The notes beneath the pieces were generated by a model. It did not search any database, was not told the origin of the DNA, and worked only from the letters and a program-made list of their open reading frames with translations. Below, piece by piece: positions 36,247 to 43,892 of a stretch of DNA of 49,375 bases. The stretch's first letter is position 1. Each line of letters starts with the position of its first letter. This DNA is from Acidobacteriota bacterium (GTDB lineage: Bacteria; Acidobacteriota; Terriglobia; Acidiferrales; UBA7541), in the NCBI GenBank assembly GCA_013289695.1, contig JABCZK010000035.1, positions 1 through 49,375 of the forward strand, written 5' to 3'. The translations under genes were made by a program, and so were the position numbers.

Positions 36247-36630
36247 TCTATTCCAGATTCATCATGCGAAGCAACGAACCTCCGCGCGGTTTCGCCCGAA
36301 CTTTCCTCCATCACGCCTCGTCATTGCAACCAAAACTCTCGTCACGCATTCTCGCCAGCGTCGCCCAACATGGACTGCAGCGGCTTGTGAATGGCCCGCC
36401 GCGGCGGGCCATTCATCCTGAGATCCCGCAGTGCGGGATCGAAGGGCTGCGCCCCGGCTTGCCACAATGGCAACCGCACGTCGCTGCGATCCTGGCGCCG
36501 GCGTGTCGCCGGCTCTTCGCTCTTGACGTGGCCCGAGATTTTGCGGCAGCGGTCCCGCGACGCGGGGCCGGCATCGTTCCGGTTATCTTGACGGGTGGCA
36601 CGCTACCGCGAAGTTGTACTCGCGAGGGGC
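36247..36630. other. Repeat-rich gap between the two STAS genes
   Basis: No gene in 384 bases. It contains several hairpins listed separately (36388-36440) and GCCGGCG-TGT-CGCCGGC at 36497-36513. The whole stretch after 36380 looks like assembled non-coding repeat units. Confidence 0.55.
36388..36440. repeat. Perfect 28-bp palindrome followed by a second hairpin
   Basis: Positions 36388-36415 read the same on both strands (half-site TGAATGGCCCGCCG). Six bases later GATCCCGC-AGT-GCGGGATC (36422-36440) forms another perfect stem. The string CATTCATCCTGAGATC...CGAAGGG between and after them is of a kind seen as a dispersed intergenic repeat in Acidobacteriota, by recollection. No T-run follows, so a terminator role is uncertain. 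Confidence 0.75.
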
Positions 36631-36993
36631 TTACTTAGTTTCCTGCGGAGGCGGTGCCGCAGCGCCATTAACGGCCTCGCCTTCGTTGTCGTAAATCTCA
36701 AATACTTTGATCAATCGCGTAAGTTCCAGCACTTCGCGCGGATGCTTGTTCAATCCATACAATGCGAACCCGCTCTTCAGGCTGCGCGCCAGTTTCAATC
36801 CTTCCACCAAGGACGCCACGCCCGCGCTATCAATGTAATTGACCCCGGACATGTTCACGACCACGCGGTGCTCGCCCTTCTTATTCAACGCGTCCATCAG
36901 TGTCTTGCGAATCTCAGGGGAATTGTATAGCGTCACGTCGCCGTTGATATCCACGATCACTGCGGTCCCGGATTGGCGTGTGGAAATATTCAC
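36631..36993 (-). CDS. STAS-domain protein (anti-sigma-factor antagonist-like), copy B
   Basis: A 120-aa STAS domain protein with a classical core: IVDINGDVTLYNSPEIRKTL, VVVNMSGVNYIDSAGVASLVEGLKLAR and FALYGLNKHPREVLELTRLIKVFEIYDNE. The Ser in IDSAGVA is the expected phosphorylation site, and this copy is closer to the SpoIIAA/RsbV consensus than copy A. The last 14 residues are an Ala/Pro tail. Start is a GTG at 36993 with a weak ribosome site. No partner kinase is visible. Confidence 0.88.
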   Translation of the reverse strand: MNISTRQSGTAVIVDINGDVTLYNSPEIRKTLMDALNKKGEHRVVVNMSGVNYIDSAGVASLVEGLKLARSLKSGFALYGLNKHPREVLELTRLIKVFEIYDNEGEAVNGAAAPPPQETK

Positions 36994-37104
36994 GAAAGAT
37001 GGCCCGTGCTGCCTGGTACCGCCGCGGCCCTCAGACTCTGCAAGCGACTGCGCGAAGCAACAATCAATTGCAACACCACGGCGTCTGAATGGGTCTGGGC
37101 AACC

Positions 37105-37311
37105 CTAGGCCTTTTGTAGCATCACATCCGTGGACTGAACCACCACCGCAACCGTATCGCCGACTTGCAAATTCATTTCTTCCACGCTGCGGCGCGATAT
37201 CACGCTTTCCACCTGATGTTCGCCGACCGACACCACCACGTGCGCCATGAGGTCGCCGATTTGCAATTCCTCGATCTTGCCTACCAGGCGGTTGCGTGCC
37301 GAAATTCTCAT
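37105..37311 (-). CDS. Molbindin-like TOBE/Mop-domain protein
   Basis: A 68-aa single Mop domain: MRISARNRLVGKIEELQIGD, HVVVSVGEHQVESVISRRSVEEMNLQVGDTVAVVVQSTDVML. Such small proteins form hexamers that bind molybdate or tungstate and act in storage or homeostasis. I selected the ATG at 37311 because it gives the exact family start. No mod transport gene or Mo-cofactor gene is in the window. Confidence 0.88.
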   Translation of the reverse strand: MRISARNRLVGKIEELQIGDLMAHVVVSVGEHQVESVISRRSVEEMNLQVGDTVAVVVQSTDVMLQKA

Positions 37312-37389
37312 GCCCGGATAATACCCTGAGCGCGAGAACCTGTCGAGGACGAGATTGCGTGCGCGCGAAATCAAACCTCCCGCAGCGTT

Positions 37390-37914
37390 CTATGTTTTGG
37401 AGTGTTGGGTGGAATATTCCAACAACACGATTCCGCTCTGGTACACCTTGTGGCGGGTCAGTTGCAGCTGGGCCCGTTGCGCCGGCGCCGGTAGCAGGGG
37501 AATCCCCCCGCCGAGCATTACCGGAATCACTGCGACTTCGACAGTATCCACCAACCCCGCGTCCAGAAAACTGCGAAACAACAACCCGCCGCCGAACAGC
37601 CATATGTCCTTGCCAGGCTGCGCTCGCAATGCCGCGACCGTTTCCTTTTCCTTTCCGGCGATAATCGTCACGTCTGGAAAATCGCGTTGCTGCAGCGTCC
37701 GCGAAAACACAATTATCTTCATCCCGGGTACCGCTGCCTGTCCGTGTTTCACCATGAACTCAAACGTCCCGCGTCCGACGAGCAACGTGTCGAACTGCGC
37801 GAACAACGCGCCGAAGTCAATCTCGGAATCGCTGATGATCCAGTCAAATTCCCCCTCGGGCCCGGCGATGTAGCCGTCCAGACTCATCGCCACCTGATAG
37901 CGTATTCGTCGCAC
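37390..37914 (-). CDS. Dihydrofolate-reductase-like protein (RibD C-terminal domain family)
   Basis: A 174-aa protein of the RibD-C/DHFR fold (YyaP/YwjB group). It begins RRIRYQVAMSLDGYIAGPEGEFDWI, followed by LFAQFDTLLVGRGTFEFM, KIIVFSRTL and DIWLFGGGLLFRSFLDAGLVDTVEVAVIPVMLGGGIPLL, all typical. The start is a GTG at 37914 with GGAGGTGG directly upstream. A much longer reading frame continues upstream to 38253 but is not conserved in type. Likely NADPH-dependent; substrate unknown. Confidence 0.85.
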   Translation of the reverse strand: MRRIRYQVAMSLDGYIAGPEGEFDWIISDSEIDFGALFAQFDTLLVGRGTFEFMVKHGQAAVPGMKIIVFSRTLQQRDFPDVTIIAGKEKETVAALRAQPGKDIWLFGGGLLFRSFLDAGLVDTVEVAVIPVMLGGGIPLLPAPAQRAQLQLTRHKVYQSGIVLLEYSTQHSKT

Positions 37915-38129
37915 AGCCACCTCCAGCACGCTCAAGATCCACACAGTGCCGCGATTATCCGCCGCCTCGGCAGAATCGGCCCAAAAATGCTCGCGCCCCC
38001 CGCCTGCCGATGACAGCGCGAACGCCGTCCACCCCGGTCGTCGGGCAGCGCCGCGTTCCGCAATATCTCTCACGGCACACGGCAGCGCTAAGCATTGAGA
38101 ATCCAGCACATAATTGCTAGCGTTGTCCA

Positions 38130-38489
38130 GTGTCCACCCACTTGGACGACCTGCCACCGCAGAACCGCCGCCGCAGCAAGCGCGTGCACGTGCGCATTCC
38201 CGTATTGGTACGCCTGCAGGACCCCAAGAAGAACTCCGTCGAAGAAAAGACACACACCATCATCGTCAACTCGCACGGCGCGCTGATCCTTCTCGCCACC
38301 AAGGTCAACGTCCAGCAAATCATCCACATCGAGAACGTCAACACCAAAGAAGAATTGCTCTGCCGGGTAGCGTGCCTAGGCTCCAGTTTCATGGGCAAGA
38401 CGCAGGTAGCCATCGAATTCATCATGCCCGCCCCCCAATTCTGGCGCGACCGTCCCGCAGCGTCCGACCCCGCACCAGCGCGCCGCTGA
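38130..38489 (+). CDS. Divergent PilZ-domain protein
   Basis: A 119-aa protein with a PilZ-like core. The basic stretch NRRRSKRVHVRIPVLV gives the RxxxR element at the domain start, and IIVNSHGALILLATKV stands at the place of the second (D/N)xSxxG motif, with NSHG instead. The C-terminal strand is FMGKTQVAIEFIMPAPQFW. PilZ domains bind c-di-GMP; whether this altered motif still does is open. Start GTG at 38130. Two other PilZ-like proteins in the window share the SxHG form. Confidence 0.72.
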   Translation: MSTHLDDLPPQNRRRSKRVHVRIPVLVRLQDPKKNSVEEKTHTIIVNSHGALILLATKVNVQQIIHIENVNTKEELLCRVACLGSSFMGKTQVAIEFIMPAPQFWRDRPAASDPAPARR

Positions 38490-38567
38490 GCCCTCGCGAC
38501 AACTGTCCTGTTGCTTTCCCAATAGAGGTGTGGCACCTTTCCTGTTGGAAACCAAAACGGCGGCGCC

Positions 38568-38915
38568 ATGAAACAAAAAACCGATGTCCCCCAAGGCACG
38601 TTGGCATTGATGGTCCTCAAGACTCTCGATGTTCTGGGATCGCTGCACGGCTACGGAATCGCGCGGCGCATCGAGCAGATCAGCGGAGATTTGCTTGCCG
38701 TGAACCAAGGGACTCTTTATCCCGTGCTGCTGAGGCTTGAGCAAGAAGGCATGATCGCGTCCGAATGGGGTGCCTCGGAAAATAATCGCAGGGCGCGCTT
38801 CTACCGGCTGACAAAGGAAGGACGCAAACAGTTGCAAGTCGAAACCCAGGACTGGCAACAAACGGCCGCCATGATCGAGCGGTTCTTCGCGGCCAAAGCC
38901 GAGGACTTGTCATGA
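38568..38915 (+). CDS. PadR-family transcriptional regulator
   Basis: A 115-aa winged-helix regulator. The N-terminus QKTDVPQGTLALMVLKTLDVLGSLHGYGIARRIEQIS and the later VNQGTLYPVLLRLEQEGMIASEWGASENNRRARFYRLTKEG are diagnostic of PadR. Acidobacterial PadR genes of this type usually precede an MacB/FtsX permease gene, and the ATGA overlap with the next start codon (38912-38915) fits that arrangement, but the permease here is only a short remnant (see next entry). Confidence 0.93.
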   Translation: MKQKTDVPQGTLALMVLKTLDVLGSLHGYGIARRIEQISGDLLAVNQGTLYPVLLRLEQEGMIASEWGASENNRRARFYRLTKEGRKQLQVETQDWQQTAAMIERFFAAKAEDLS

Positions 38916-39388
38916 AATCCGCAAAGCGATTTTTGGCACGGCTGTTCAGCTTTGCGACTGCGAAGGCCCAGGACGAGCGCCTATACACCATCGATGAACC
39001 AAGCCACGACGAACCGTTCATCATCCCGGTGAAGGGCAAAGACTTCGTGGTCGTTCCTTATACCTTCCACATGAACGACATCTCCTCATACCCATTCGAG
39101 GGCTATAACCCGCAGGGGTATGAACAGGCGTTGCGCGACGAGTTCGACCAACTCTACGAAGAAGGCGCGAGCCGCCGACGCGTGATGCTGATCGGAATGC
39201 ACGACCGGATCAACGGACACGCAAATCGCATTCGTGTGCTGGATCGTTTCTTGACGTACGCGACGAGCCATGAAGACGTATGGTTCGCGCGCAAGGATGA
39301 GATCGCGAAGTGGGCATTAGGACACAGGGAAAATACTCCGATCCTGCATCGTGGACCAGCTAGTGCTACGGGCCTCCCGGGCGCTTGA
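38912..39388 (+). CDS. Chimeric ORF: start of a PadR-linked permease fused to the end of a polysaccharide deacetylase
   Basis: A 158-aa ORF. Residues 1-24 (MKSAKRFLARLFSFATAKAQ and DERL) look like the start of the ADOP permeases that follow padR genes (pattern 'RFL-x-R-x-x-x-FAT...DERL'). From about residue 26 the sequence changes to the C-terminal part of a PuuE-type polysaccharide deacetylase: DFVVVPYTFHMNDIS, a Phe-Asp-x-Leu-Tyr-x-Glu-Gly element (DEFDQLYEEGASRRRVMLIG), MHDRINGHANRIRVLDRFLTYA and DVWFARKDEIAKWAL. The deacetylase catalytic N-terminal half is missing. The gene overlaps padR by four bases, so the fused product may still be translated. Probably the scar of a deletion. Whether it does anything is unknown. 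Confidence 0.7.
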   Translation: MKSAKRFLARLFSFATAKAQDERLYTIDEPSHDEPFIIPVKGKDFVVVPYTFHMNDISSYPFEGYNPQGYEQALRDEFDQLYEEGASRRRVMLIGMHDRINGHANRIRVLDRFLTYATSHEDVWFARKDEIAKWALGHRENTPILHRGPASATGLPGA

Positions 39389-39470
39389 AGAAGGTCCCTA
39401 CCGCTCAAAATCAGCGGCATGGACGTTTTCGCGGGACGCAGTTTGCGTCAGTAACCAACTGCCCTTCGCC

Positions 39471-39499
39471 GCGACATCTTTATTAAATCGTGTTAGAAT
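39471..39499 (+). promoter_or_regulatory. Candidate sigma-70 promoter of the RRM gene
   Basis: GCGACA (39471-39476) and TAGAAT (39494-39499) are 17 bases apart. TAGAAT is a good -10; the -35 matches four of six. The region is locally AT-rich (TTTATTAAATCG), unlike its surroundings. If right, the transcript begins about 39506 and has a leader of roughly 160 bases. Confidence 0.45.
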
Positions 39500-39582
39500 G
39501 GGTCTTCCGCTCTTCGAGTTTTGCAGTCCTTGCGCGTCTCCTTGAGCGTGTTTGGCGCCCCGGCACCGCGCGGTCCTGTTTC

Positions 39583-39599
39583 CTTTCGTTGCACGAAAG
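39583..39599 (+). promoter_or_regulatory. Hairpin in the leader of the RRM gene
   Basis: CTTTCGT-TGC-ACGAAAG, a perfect 7-bp stem with a three-base loop, lies about 70 bases before the ATG of the RRM protein. Long structured leaders are common for cold-response RNA-binding proteins, so it may control translation or mRNA stability. This is inference. Confidence 0.4.
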
Positions 39600-39669
39600 C
39601 AGCTTCAGTTTTGGGTTTGCGCTGGGTTTTTGCCGAAGCGACGGTTGTGCTTTGCTCAGGAGAATCACC

Positions 39670-40095
39670 ATGAAGAATCTCTTTGTCGGCAACATGAGCT
39701 TTCAGACCACCGCAGAAGATCTTCGCGCTCTCTTTGAGCCCTTCGGCCAACTCGCCCGCGTGCACGTAGCCACCGATCGCGAGACCGGCCGCGCGCGCGG
39801 CTTCGGTTTCGTCGAAATGCCCAACGACGCCGAAGCGGCGAAAGCCATCGCGGCGCTCGACGGCAAAGACGTCGGCGGCCGCAATCTGAAAGTAAATGAG
39901 GCCCGCCCGAAATCCGAATCCGGCAGCGGATCGCGCGGACCACGTGGCGGCAGTGGGAGCGGCGGCGGTGACCGCGGCGGCAACAGTGGAGGCCCCCGCG
40001 GCGGCGATAGCGGCGGTGGTGGCGGCCGCAAGGAAAGATTCTCGAACGAAGATTATCGCGAAGTCGCGCGTCAGCCGCGCGAGCCTCGCTGGTAA
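39670..40095 (+). CDS. Single-RRM RNA-binding protein
   Basis: A 141-aa protein with one RNA-recognition motif: RNP2 is LFVGNMSF (residues 4-11) and RNP1 is RGFGFVEM (about 43-50). The tail is Gly/Arg/Ser-rich with RGG-like repeats (RGGNSGGPRGG), a typical auxiliary RNA-binding region. Such proteins act as RNA chaperones in cyanobacteria and several soil bacteria. I use the ATG at 39670 with CAGGAG upstream; the in-frame extension to 39490 is the leader. A small basic gene lies 67 bases downstream and is likely cotranscribed. Confidence 0.93.
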   Translation: MKNLFVGNMSFQTTAEDLRALFEPFGQLARVHVATDRETGRARGFGFVEMPNDAEAAKAIAALDGKDVGGRNLKVNEARPKSESGSGSRGPRGGSGSGGGDRGGNSGGPRGGDSGGGGGRKERFSNEDYREVARQPREPRW

Positions 40096-40162
40096 CAACC
40101 GCATCCGCGCAATTCGCCGGATGTGAAATCGTCCATAACTTCTACTCCTTCAGGAGATCGTA

Positions 40163-40384
40163 ATGACGACAACATTCAAGAAACGGCAAAAGGAAATGAA
40201 GCGCCAAGATAAAGCCCGCGCCAAGGCGGAACGTCGCCTGGAGAAAAAAGTTGATGGAGTTCCCGGCGGCGTCTCCGACGACGGTATTGCCTGGGACGAG
40301 GGTGTCGGCACGCCCGGCGGTCTGCGCGTCCCGGAATTTCTAGATACGCCCGAAGACGGCACCGAGCCGGAATCACAGCGCTAA
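40163..40384 (+). CDS. Small charged protein downstream of the RRM gene
   Basis: A 73-aa protein with a strongly basic helical first half (KKRQKEMKRQDKARAKAERRLEKK) and an acidic, Gly/Pro-rich second half (GVSDDGIAWDEGVGTPG). The ribosome site CAGGAG precedes the ATG. The basic half could bind RNA or the ribosome. I do not recognise a named family; being in one unit with the RRM protein suggests an RNA-related role. Confidence 0.65.
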   Translation: MTTTFKKRQKEMKRQDKARAKAERRLEKKVDGVPGGVSDDGIAWDEGVGTPGGLRVPEFLDTPEDGTEPESQR

Positions 40385-40787
40385 GAATCAATCAATGACT
40401 CCGAGCCCGCGCGCGCTCTGACGCTCCCGTCGCAACATTCGGATGTCTCTCGCAGTGTCCCCGCACCGCCTCAAGTTCGATCCTAATCCGCCGACGTCTT
40501 GGCTTGGCCGTTGATTTCGCCTATGTAGCGGCGGTCTTCAGACCGCCAGCCGTTGCATTGAAATCTTTGTGGGTCGTGGCTTTAGCCACGACATCAACCG
40601 CGCAGAATTCAAACGGCTTCAGCCGCTGAAGCTCCTCGCTCCACCCTTTCCTCCCAGAACAATCCGCAACTCGGGCGGCGTTGCCGGATTGAATCGCGTG
40701 GTATACTCTACTTTCGGCGCTTTCCACGCGGTTCAGTTCTTCGCCATTCGGGCAGGCAAATATTCGCAGCGCATAAGGAGCACCGGA
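40385..40787. other. Gap before the HtrA gene
   Basis: About 403 bases without a gene. It contains the hairpin repeats listed at 40530-40635. The last part, from about 40690 (GGTATACTCTACTTTCGG), probably includes the promoter of the HtrA gene, but I could not fix a clean -35/-10 pair. Confidence 0.4.
40530..40635. repeat. Hairpin repeats, including composite two-hairpin repeat copy 2
   Basis: GGCGGTC-TTCA-GACCGCC (40530-40547), GTCGTGGC-TTTA-GCCACGAC (40573-40592) and CGGC-TTCA-GCCG (40614-40625). The last two with the following CTGAAGCTCC match, in order and orientation, the element at 13747-13812. No transposase of the REP-associated type is seen in the window. Confidence 0.78.
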
Positions 40788-42344
40788 ATGGGTATTGAAT
40801 TTCAGGAATTATTCAGCTGGATGCGCCGCCGCAAAATTTTCGCCACCTTGCTCGTAGTCTGCACCCTCGGCATCGGCATCGTCATCGGCACGCTGATCTC
40901 CGGACACGCCCAAGCCACCCACGACCAGACCGCCACCGGCGCCACGCTCCTCGCCGTGCCCGATCCCATCACGCTCTCCAACGCCTTCTCCACCATCTCC
41001 AAAAAACTCGGCCCCGCCGTCGTCAACATCTCCACCACCCAAGTGATGGAAAAGCCTAAAGGCGGCAAGACGCCCAAAAAATTCGGCGATCCCTTCCAGG
41101 ATTTCTTCGACCGTTTCTTCGACGCGCCCGACAATAGCCCCGACGCTGAACGCAGCCTCGGCTCCGGCGTCATCGTGGACAAAAAAGGTTTCATCCTCAC
41201 CAACGATCACGTAATTGACCAGGCCACCAAAATTCAAGTCGCGCTCGATGGTGATTCCACCAAGTACAACGGCCGCGTGATCGGCTTCGATAAGGACACC
41301 GACCTAGCCGTCATAAAAATCGATGCCGACCGCGAACTTCCCGTCGCCAAGCTTGGCAATTCCGACGGCGTGCAAGTCGGCGACTGGGTCCTCGCCATCG
41401 GCAGCCCGTTCGGCCTGAATTCCACGGTCACCGCCGGAATCATCAGCGCGAAAGACCGCTCCAACGTCGGCCACCAGTTTCAGCGCTTCATCCAAACCGA
41501 CGCCGCCATCAACCCCGGCAATTCCGGCGGCCCGCTCGTCAACATGGCCGGCGAAGTGATCGGCATCAACACCGCGATTTATACCGGCAGCCGCGGATTC
41601 GAAGGCGTCGGCTTCGCGCTGCCTTCCACCACCGTCATCAACGTTTACAATCAGCTCATCACCAACGGTAAAGTCACGCGCGGCTCCATCGGCATTACTT
41701 TCCAGGAAGATCGCAGCAATAATCGCGTGCTCATGAAGGAACTCGGCGTCCCCTACGGCATCGTTGTCGAAGCCGTCGAGCCCGGCAGCCCCGCCGATAA
41801 AGCCGGCCTGCAGCCAGGCGACGTCATCACCAACATTAACGGCCAACCGGTACACTCCGGCGCCGACCTGGTAAATCCCATCGCGGAAACCGTCATCGGC
41901 CAATCCGTGCAGGTTCGCTACGTTCGCAACAAGCAAGCAAAAGAAGTCGCGCTCACCGTCGCCGACCGCTCCAAGATCTTCCCGCAAGTCGCACAAGCCG
42001 CCGAAGATCAGCCCGACCAGTCCGATACGCCCGGCCAATTCGGTCTGCACGTCGAGGAACTAACGCCCGATCTTTCGCGCAAGCTCGGCATGTCCAAAAT
42101 CACCGGCGTAGTCGTCACCGAAGTCGAGCCCGCCAGCTTCGCCGAAGACGTGGACTTCGCCCGCGGCGACGTCATCACCGAAATCAACCACGTTCCCATC
42201 AACAAACTGAGCGACTACAAAGCCGAAATGGGCAAGCTCCATCCCGGCCAGGACGTGCTGTTCAAAGTAGCCCGCCACAGCGACAGCGACCGCGTCCTAA
42301 CCCTGTTCCTGGCAGGCGCAGTCCCAACAATGCTCGCGCAGTAG
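40788..42344 (+). CDS. Do-like periplasmic serine protease (HtrA/DegP family)
   Basis: A 518-aa envelope quality-control protease. One N-terminal hydrophobic segment (FATLLVVCTLGIGIVIGTLI) anchors or exports it. The catalytic triad is His141 (ILTNDHVID), Asp172 (KDTDLAVIKI) and Ser246 (INPGNSGGPLV). Two PDZ domains follow: one around EAVEPGSPADKAGLQPGDVI and one around VTEVEPASFAEDVDFARGDVI. A Q-loop/LA loop with GGKTPKKFGDPFQDFFDRFF is typical of DegP/DegQ. I chose the ATG at 40788 with AAGGAG upstream; the frame continues upstream through the repeat and is not coding there. Confidence 0.95.
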   Translation: MGIEFQELFSWMRRRKIFATLLVVCTLGIGIVIGTLISGHAQATHDQTATGATLLAVPDPITLSNAFSTISKKLGPAVVNISTTQVMEKPKGGKTPKKFGDPFQDFFDRFFDAPDNSPDAERSLGSGVIVDKKGFILTNDHVIDQATKIQVALDGDSTKYNGRVIGFDKDTDLAVIKIDADRELPVAKLGNSDGVQVGDWVLAIGSPFGLNSTVTAGIISAKDRSNVGHQFQRFIQTDAAINPGNSGGPLVNMAGEVIGINTAIYTGSRGFEGVGFALPSTTVINVYNQLITNGKVTRGSIGITFQEDRSNNRVLMKELGVPYGIVVEAVEPGSPADKAGLQPGDVITNINGQPVHSGADLVNPIAETVIGQSVQVRYVRNKQAKEVALTVADRSKIFPQVAQAAEDQPDQSDTPGQFGLHVEELTPDLSRKLGMSKITGVVVTEVEPASFAEDVDFARGDVITEINHVPINKLSDYKAEMGKLHPGQDVLFKVARHSDSDRVLTLFLAGAVPTMLAQ

Positions 42345-42437
42345 CGGCCGCCGCGGTTGCCGTTGAATCTGTAGCGGCCGGTTCGACTCAGGTTTTCAGG
42401 GACGAACCGGGGGCAGTCGTTATACCGGTTCCGTCAT

Positions 42438-42517
42438 TGCTTTTCTCTGCGCGCACTGCGTCTGTTCGCTATCTTTCTCAGATTTCTCTCCGCAGTTCCT
42501 CCGTTTTCTCTGTGTCA
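42438..42517. repeat. CTCTGTG-type low-complexity repeat, second run
   Basis: Units such as TTTTCTCTGCGCG, TTCTCAGATTTCTCTCCG and TTTTCTCTGTGTC fill the gap after the HtrA gene and resemble the run at 11876-11918. No gene is present in 42345-42540. Confidence 0.45.
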
Positions 42518-42540
42518 AATCTTTCGCCTTTGCCGCGGCT

Positions 42541-43197
42541 TTAGCGCCCGGGAACGCCAATCTGCGATCGCGCCGGCCGCGCCGCCACTTCAAAATGGCG
42601 CTCACGCGAAGCGCGCCTCCACCCCCGTGCCTGCGCAATGCAAATCACATGAGAAATCAAATACAGAGGCACCAAAAAAGTCGGGATCAAACTCAGCGGC
42701 AGCACCGTCATCGGAGCCATCGGAACGCTATGTGGCCGAATCAACCCAGCGGTAGTCCCCAAACCGACCGCCGTCACCAAATCAAGAATCCCCAGCCCCT
42801 GCCAAAAAATAAAACTCCCCCGGTGGCTCGGCCCGTACAACTTCGACGCCACGATCGCGGCCGTCGCCCCAATAAAAATGTCGCCGTACCCGGCAGGCCA
42901 GGCAAATATCGCTGGCAGCACGCCGCGCGCCTGCAAAATCACGAACGTTACCCCGATCATTCTCCCCGACTGCGCAAACGTCAAAGTGCGCGCATTCAAA
43001 CCCAACGCAAACTTGCGAAACGAATCTGAAGCTGCAAAACAAACCGCGAACAGGACAAGCGGTACCCCTGCCGCAATTCCCACCGCCGCGCCGATGCGGT
43101 TGCCCTGATTCTGGAAAAACCCCAACGCCCCCGCGATCAACGCAAACGCAAACCACGCCACCAGCACTACCGCAACGAGCTTCGCATACGCCTTCAT
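42541..43197 (-). CDS. Polytopic membrane protein of unknown function
   Basis: A 218-aa protein with about six hydrophobic helices (first AKLVAVVLVAWFAFALIAGALGF, last LPLSLIPTFLVPLYLISHVICI) and a basic C-terminal tail. Motifs that look conserved are AWPAGYGDIFIGATA and FIFWQGLGILDLVTAVGLG. I do not recognise a named family. It overlaps the MarR gene by four bases (ATGA at 43194-43197), so it is coupled to that regulator and may be a regulated transporter or sensor. Confidence 0.7.
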   Translation of the reverse strand: MKAYAKLVAVVLVAWFAFALIAGALGFFQNQGNRIGAAVGIAAGVPLVLFAVCFAASDSFRKFALGLNARTLTFAQSGRMIGVTFVILQARGVLPAIFAWPAGYGDIFIGATAAIVASKLYGPSHRGSFIFWQGLGILDLVTAVGLGTTAGLIRPHSVPMAPMTVLPLSLIPTFLVPLYLISHVICIAQARGWRRASRERHFEVAARPARSQIGVPGR

Positions 43198-43643
43198 AGC
43201 GCTCCTCCTTTATCAGCCACCAGATCCGTAACCTGATTTGTAAGCCGCAGAAGGTTTTTCCAGCCGCGCTCGCCCAGTTTCGCGCTCAAGCGCGCCTGCA
43301 CCCCGTCCCAAACAGGTGTCGTGCGTTTCAGTTTTGCCGCTCCGCCCCGCGAAAGCCGCAGCAGCCGTTCCCGCAAGTCCTTGCCCCTCCGCTCCGCAAC
43401 CCACCCCCGCCGACGCAGGATCGCCAAAGTGCGCGTCAACGAAGTGCTGTCCATCGCCAGGATTCCCCCCAGCCGCCCCTGCGACACCTCCCCAGCCCGC
43501 GACAACGCCTGCAAGATGGTGAGCTGCGTAGCCCGCAACCCGGTCGGTCGCAGCGCCTCCTCGTAAAACGAAGTTAACGCCCGCGCCGTCCGCCGGAAAC
43601 TCGCGCACATACAAGGTAGCTCTGGCAAATGTGGGTGGCTCAT
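43194..43643 (-). CDS. MarR-family transcriptional regulator
   Basis: A 149-aa winged-helix protein. The pattern LRPTGLRATQLTILQALSRAGEVSQGRLGGILAMDSTSLTRTLAILRRRGWVAERRGKD gives the helix-turn-helix and wing. Near the N-terminus it has C11 and C13 in LPCMCASFRRTARAL, a short Cys pair that might sense oxidants. It is the first gene of a two-gene unit with the membrane protein and has a perfect palindrome just before its start (43653-43666), the likely autoregulatory site. Confidence 0.9.
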   Translation of the reverse strand: MSHPHLPELPCMCASFRRTARALTSFYEEALRPTGLRATQLTILQALSRAGEVSQGRLGGILAMDSTSLTRTLAILRRRGWVAERRGKDLRERLLRLSRGGAAKLKRTTPVWDGVQARLSAKLGERGWKNLLRLTNQVTDLVADKGGAL

Positions 43644-43652
43644 ACCTAGGTG

Positions 43653-43666
43653 GATGTATATACATC
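43653..43666. promoter_or_regulatory. Perfect palindrome GATGTATATACATC, candidate MarR operator
   Basis: A 14-bp perfect palindrome that starts 9 bases upstream of the MarR ATG, in an AT-rich patch. Such ATGTATATACAT-like sites are bound by MarR and PadR dimers. Its position would block the promoter or the translation start region of the regulator's own operon. Confidence 0.65.
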
Positions 43667-43892
43667 TATCGTGGATTCACAATTCTTCGCCGGCTTACAC
43701 GGCGAGGCGGAGGCCGCGGCAGGGCCAGCCCATCGGAGACTGGCCGTGTCCGTCCTTCGTTGCCGGTGTCAGCAAATGGAAGGTACTGCTTCGCAGGTTA
43801 GTGGGTCACGGTGCGCTTAGGGCCGCGAACTCAACCGGTCGATACCAAACCATGAAATCGGTCGTGCTGGCGAACGAAGAGCAAGGTAAATG
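43667..43892. other. Short stretch between MarR operator and the arginase-like pseudogene
   Basis: No supported gene. A plus-strand frame of 82 codons from 43654 crosses it (KWKVLLRRLVGHGALRAANS), but it begins within the palindrome, has no ribosome site and no recognisable family, so I do not call it. Confidence 0.3.

Noticed and set aside
37915..38253. N-terminal extension of the RibD-C-like gene
   Set aside because: The open frame continues upstream, but a clear GGAGGTGG-GTG start at 37914 gives the exact family N-terminus; the extension is rich in Arg/Ala/Gly with no motif.
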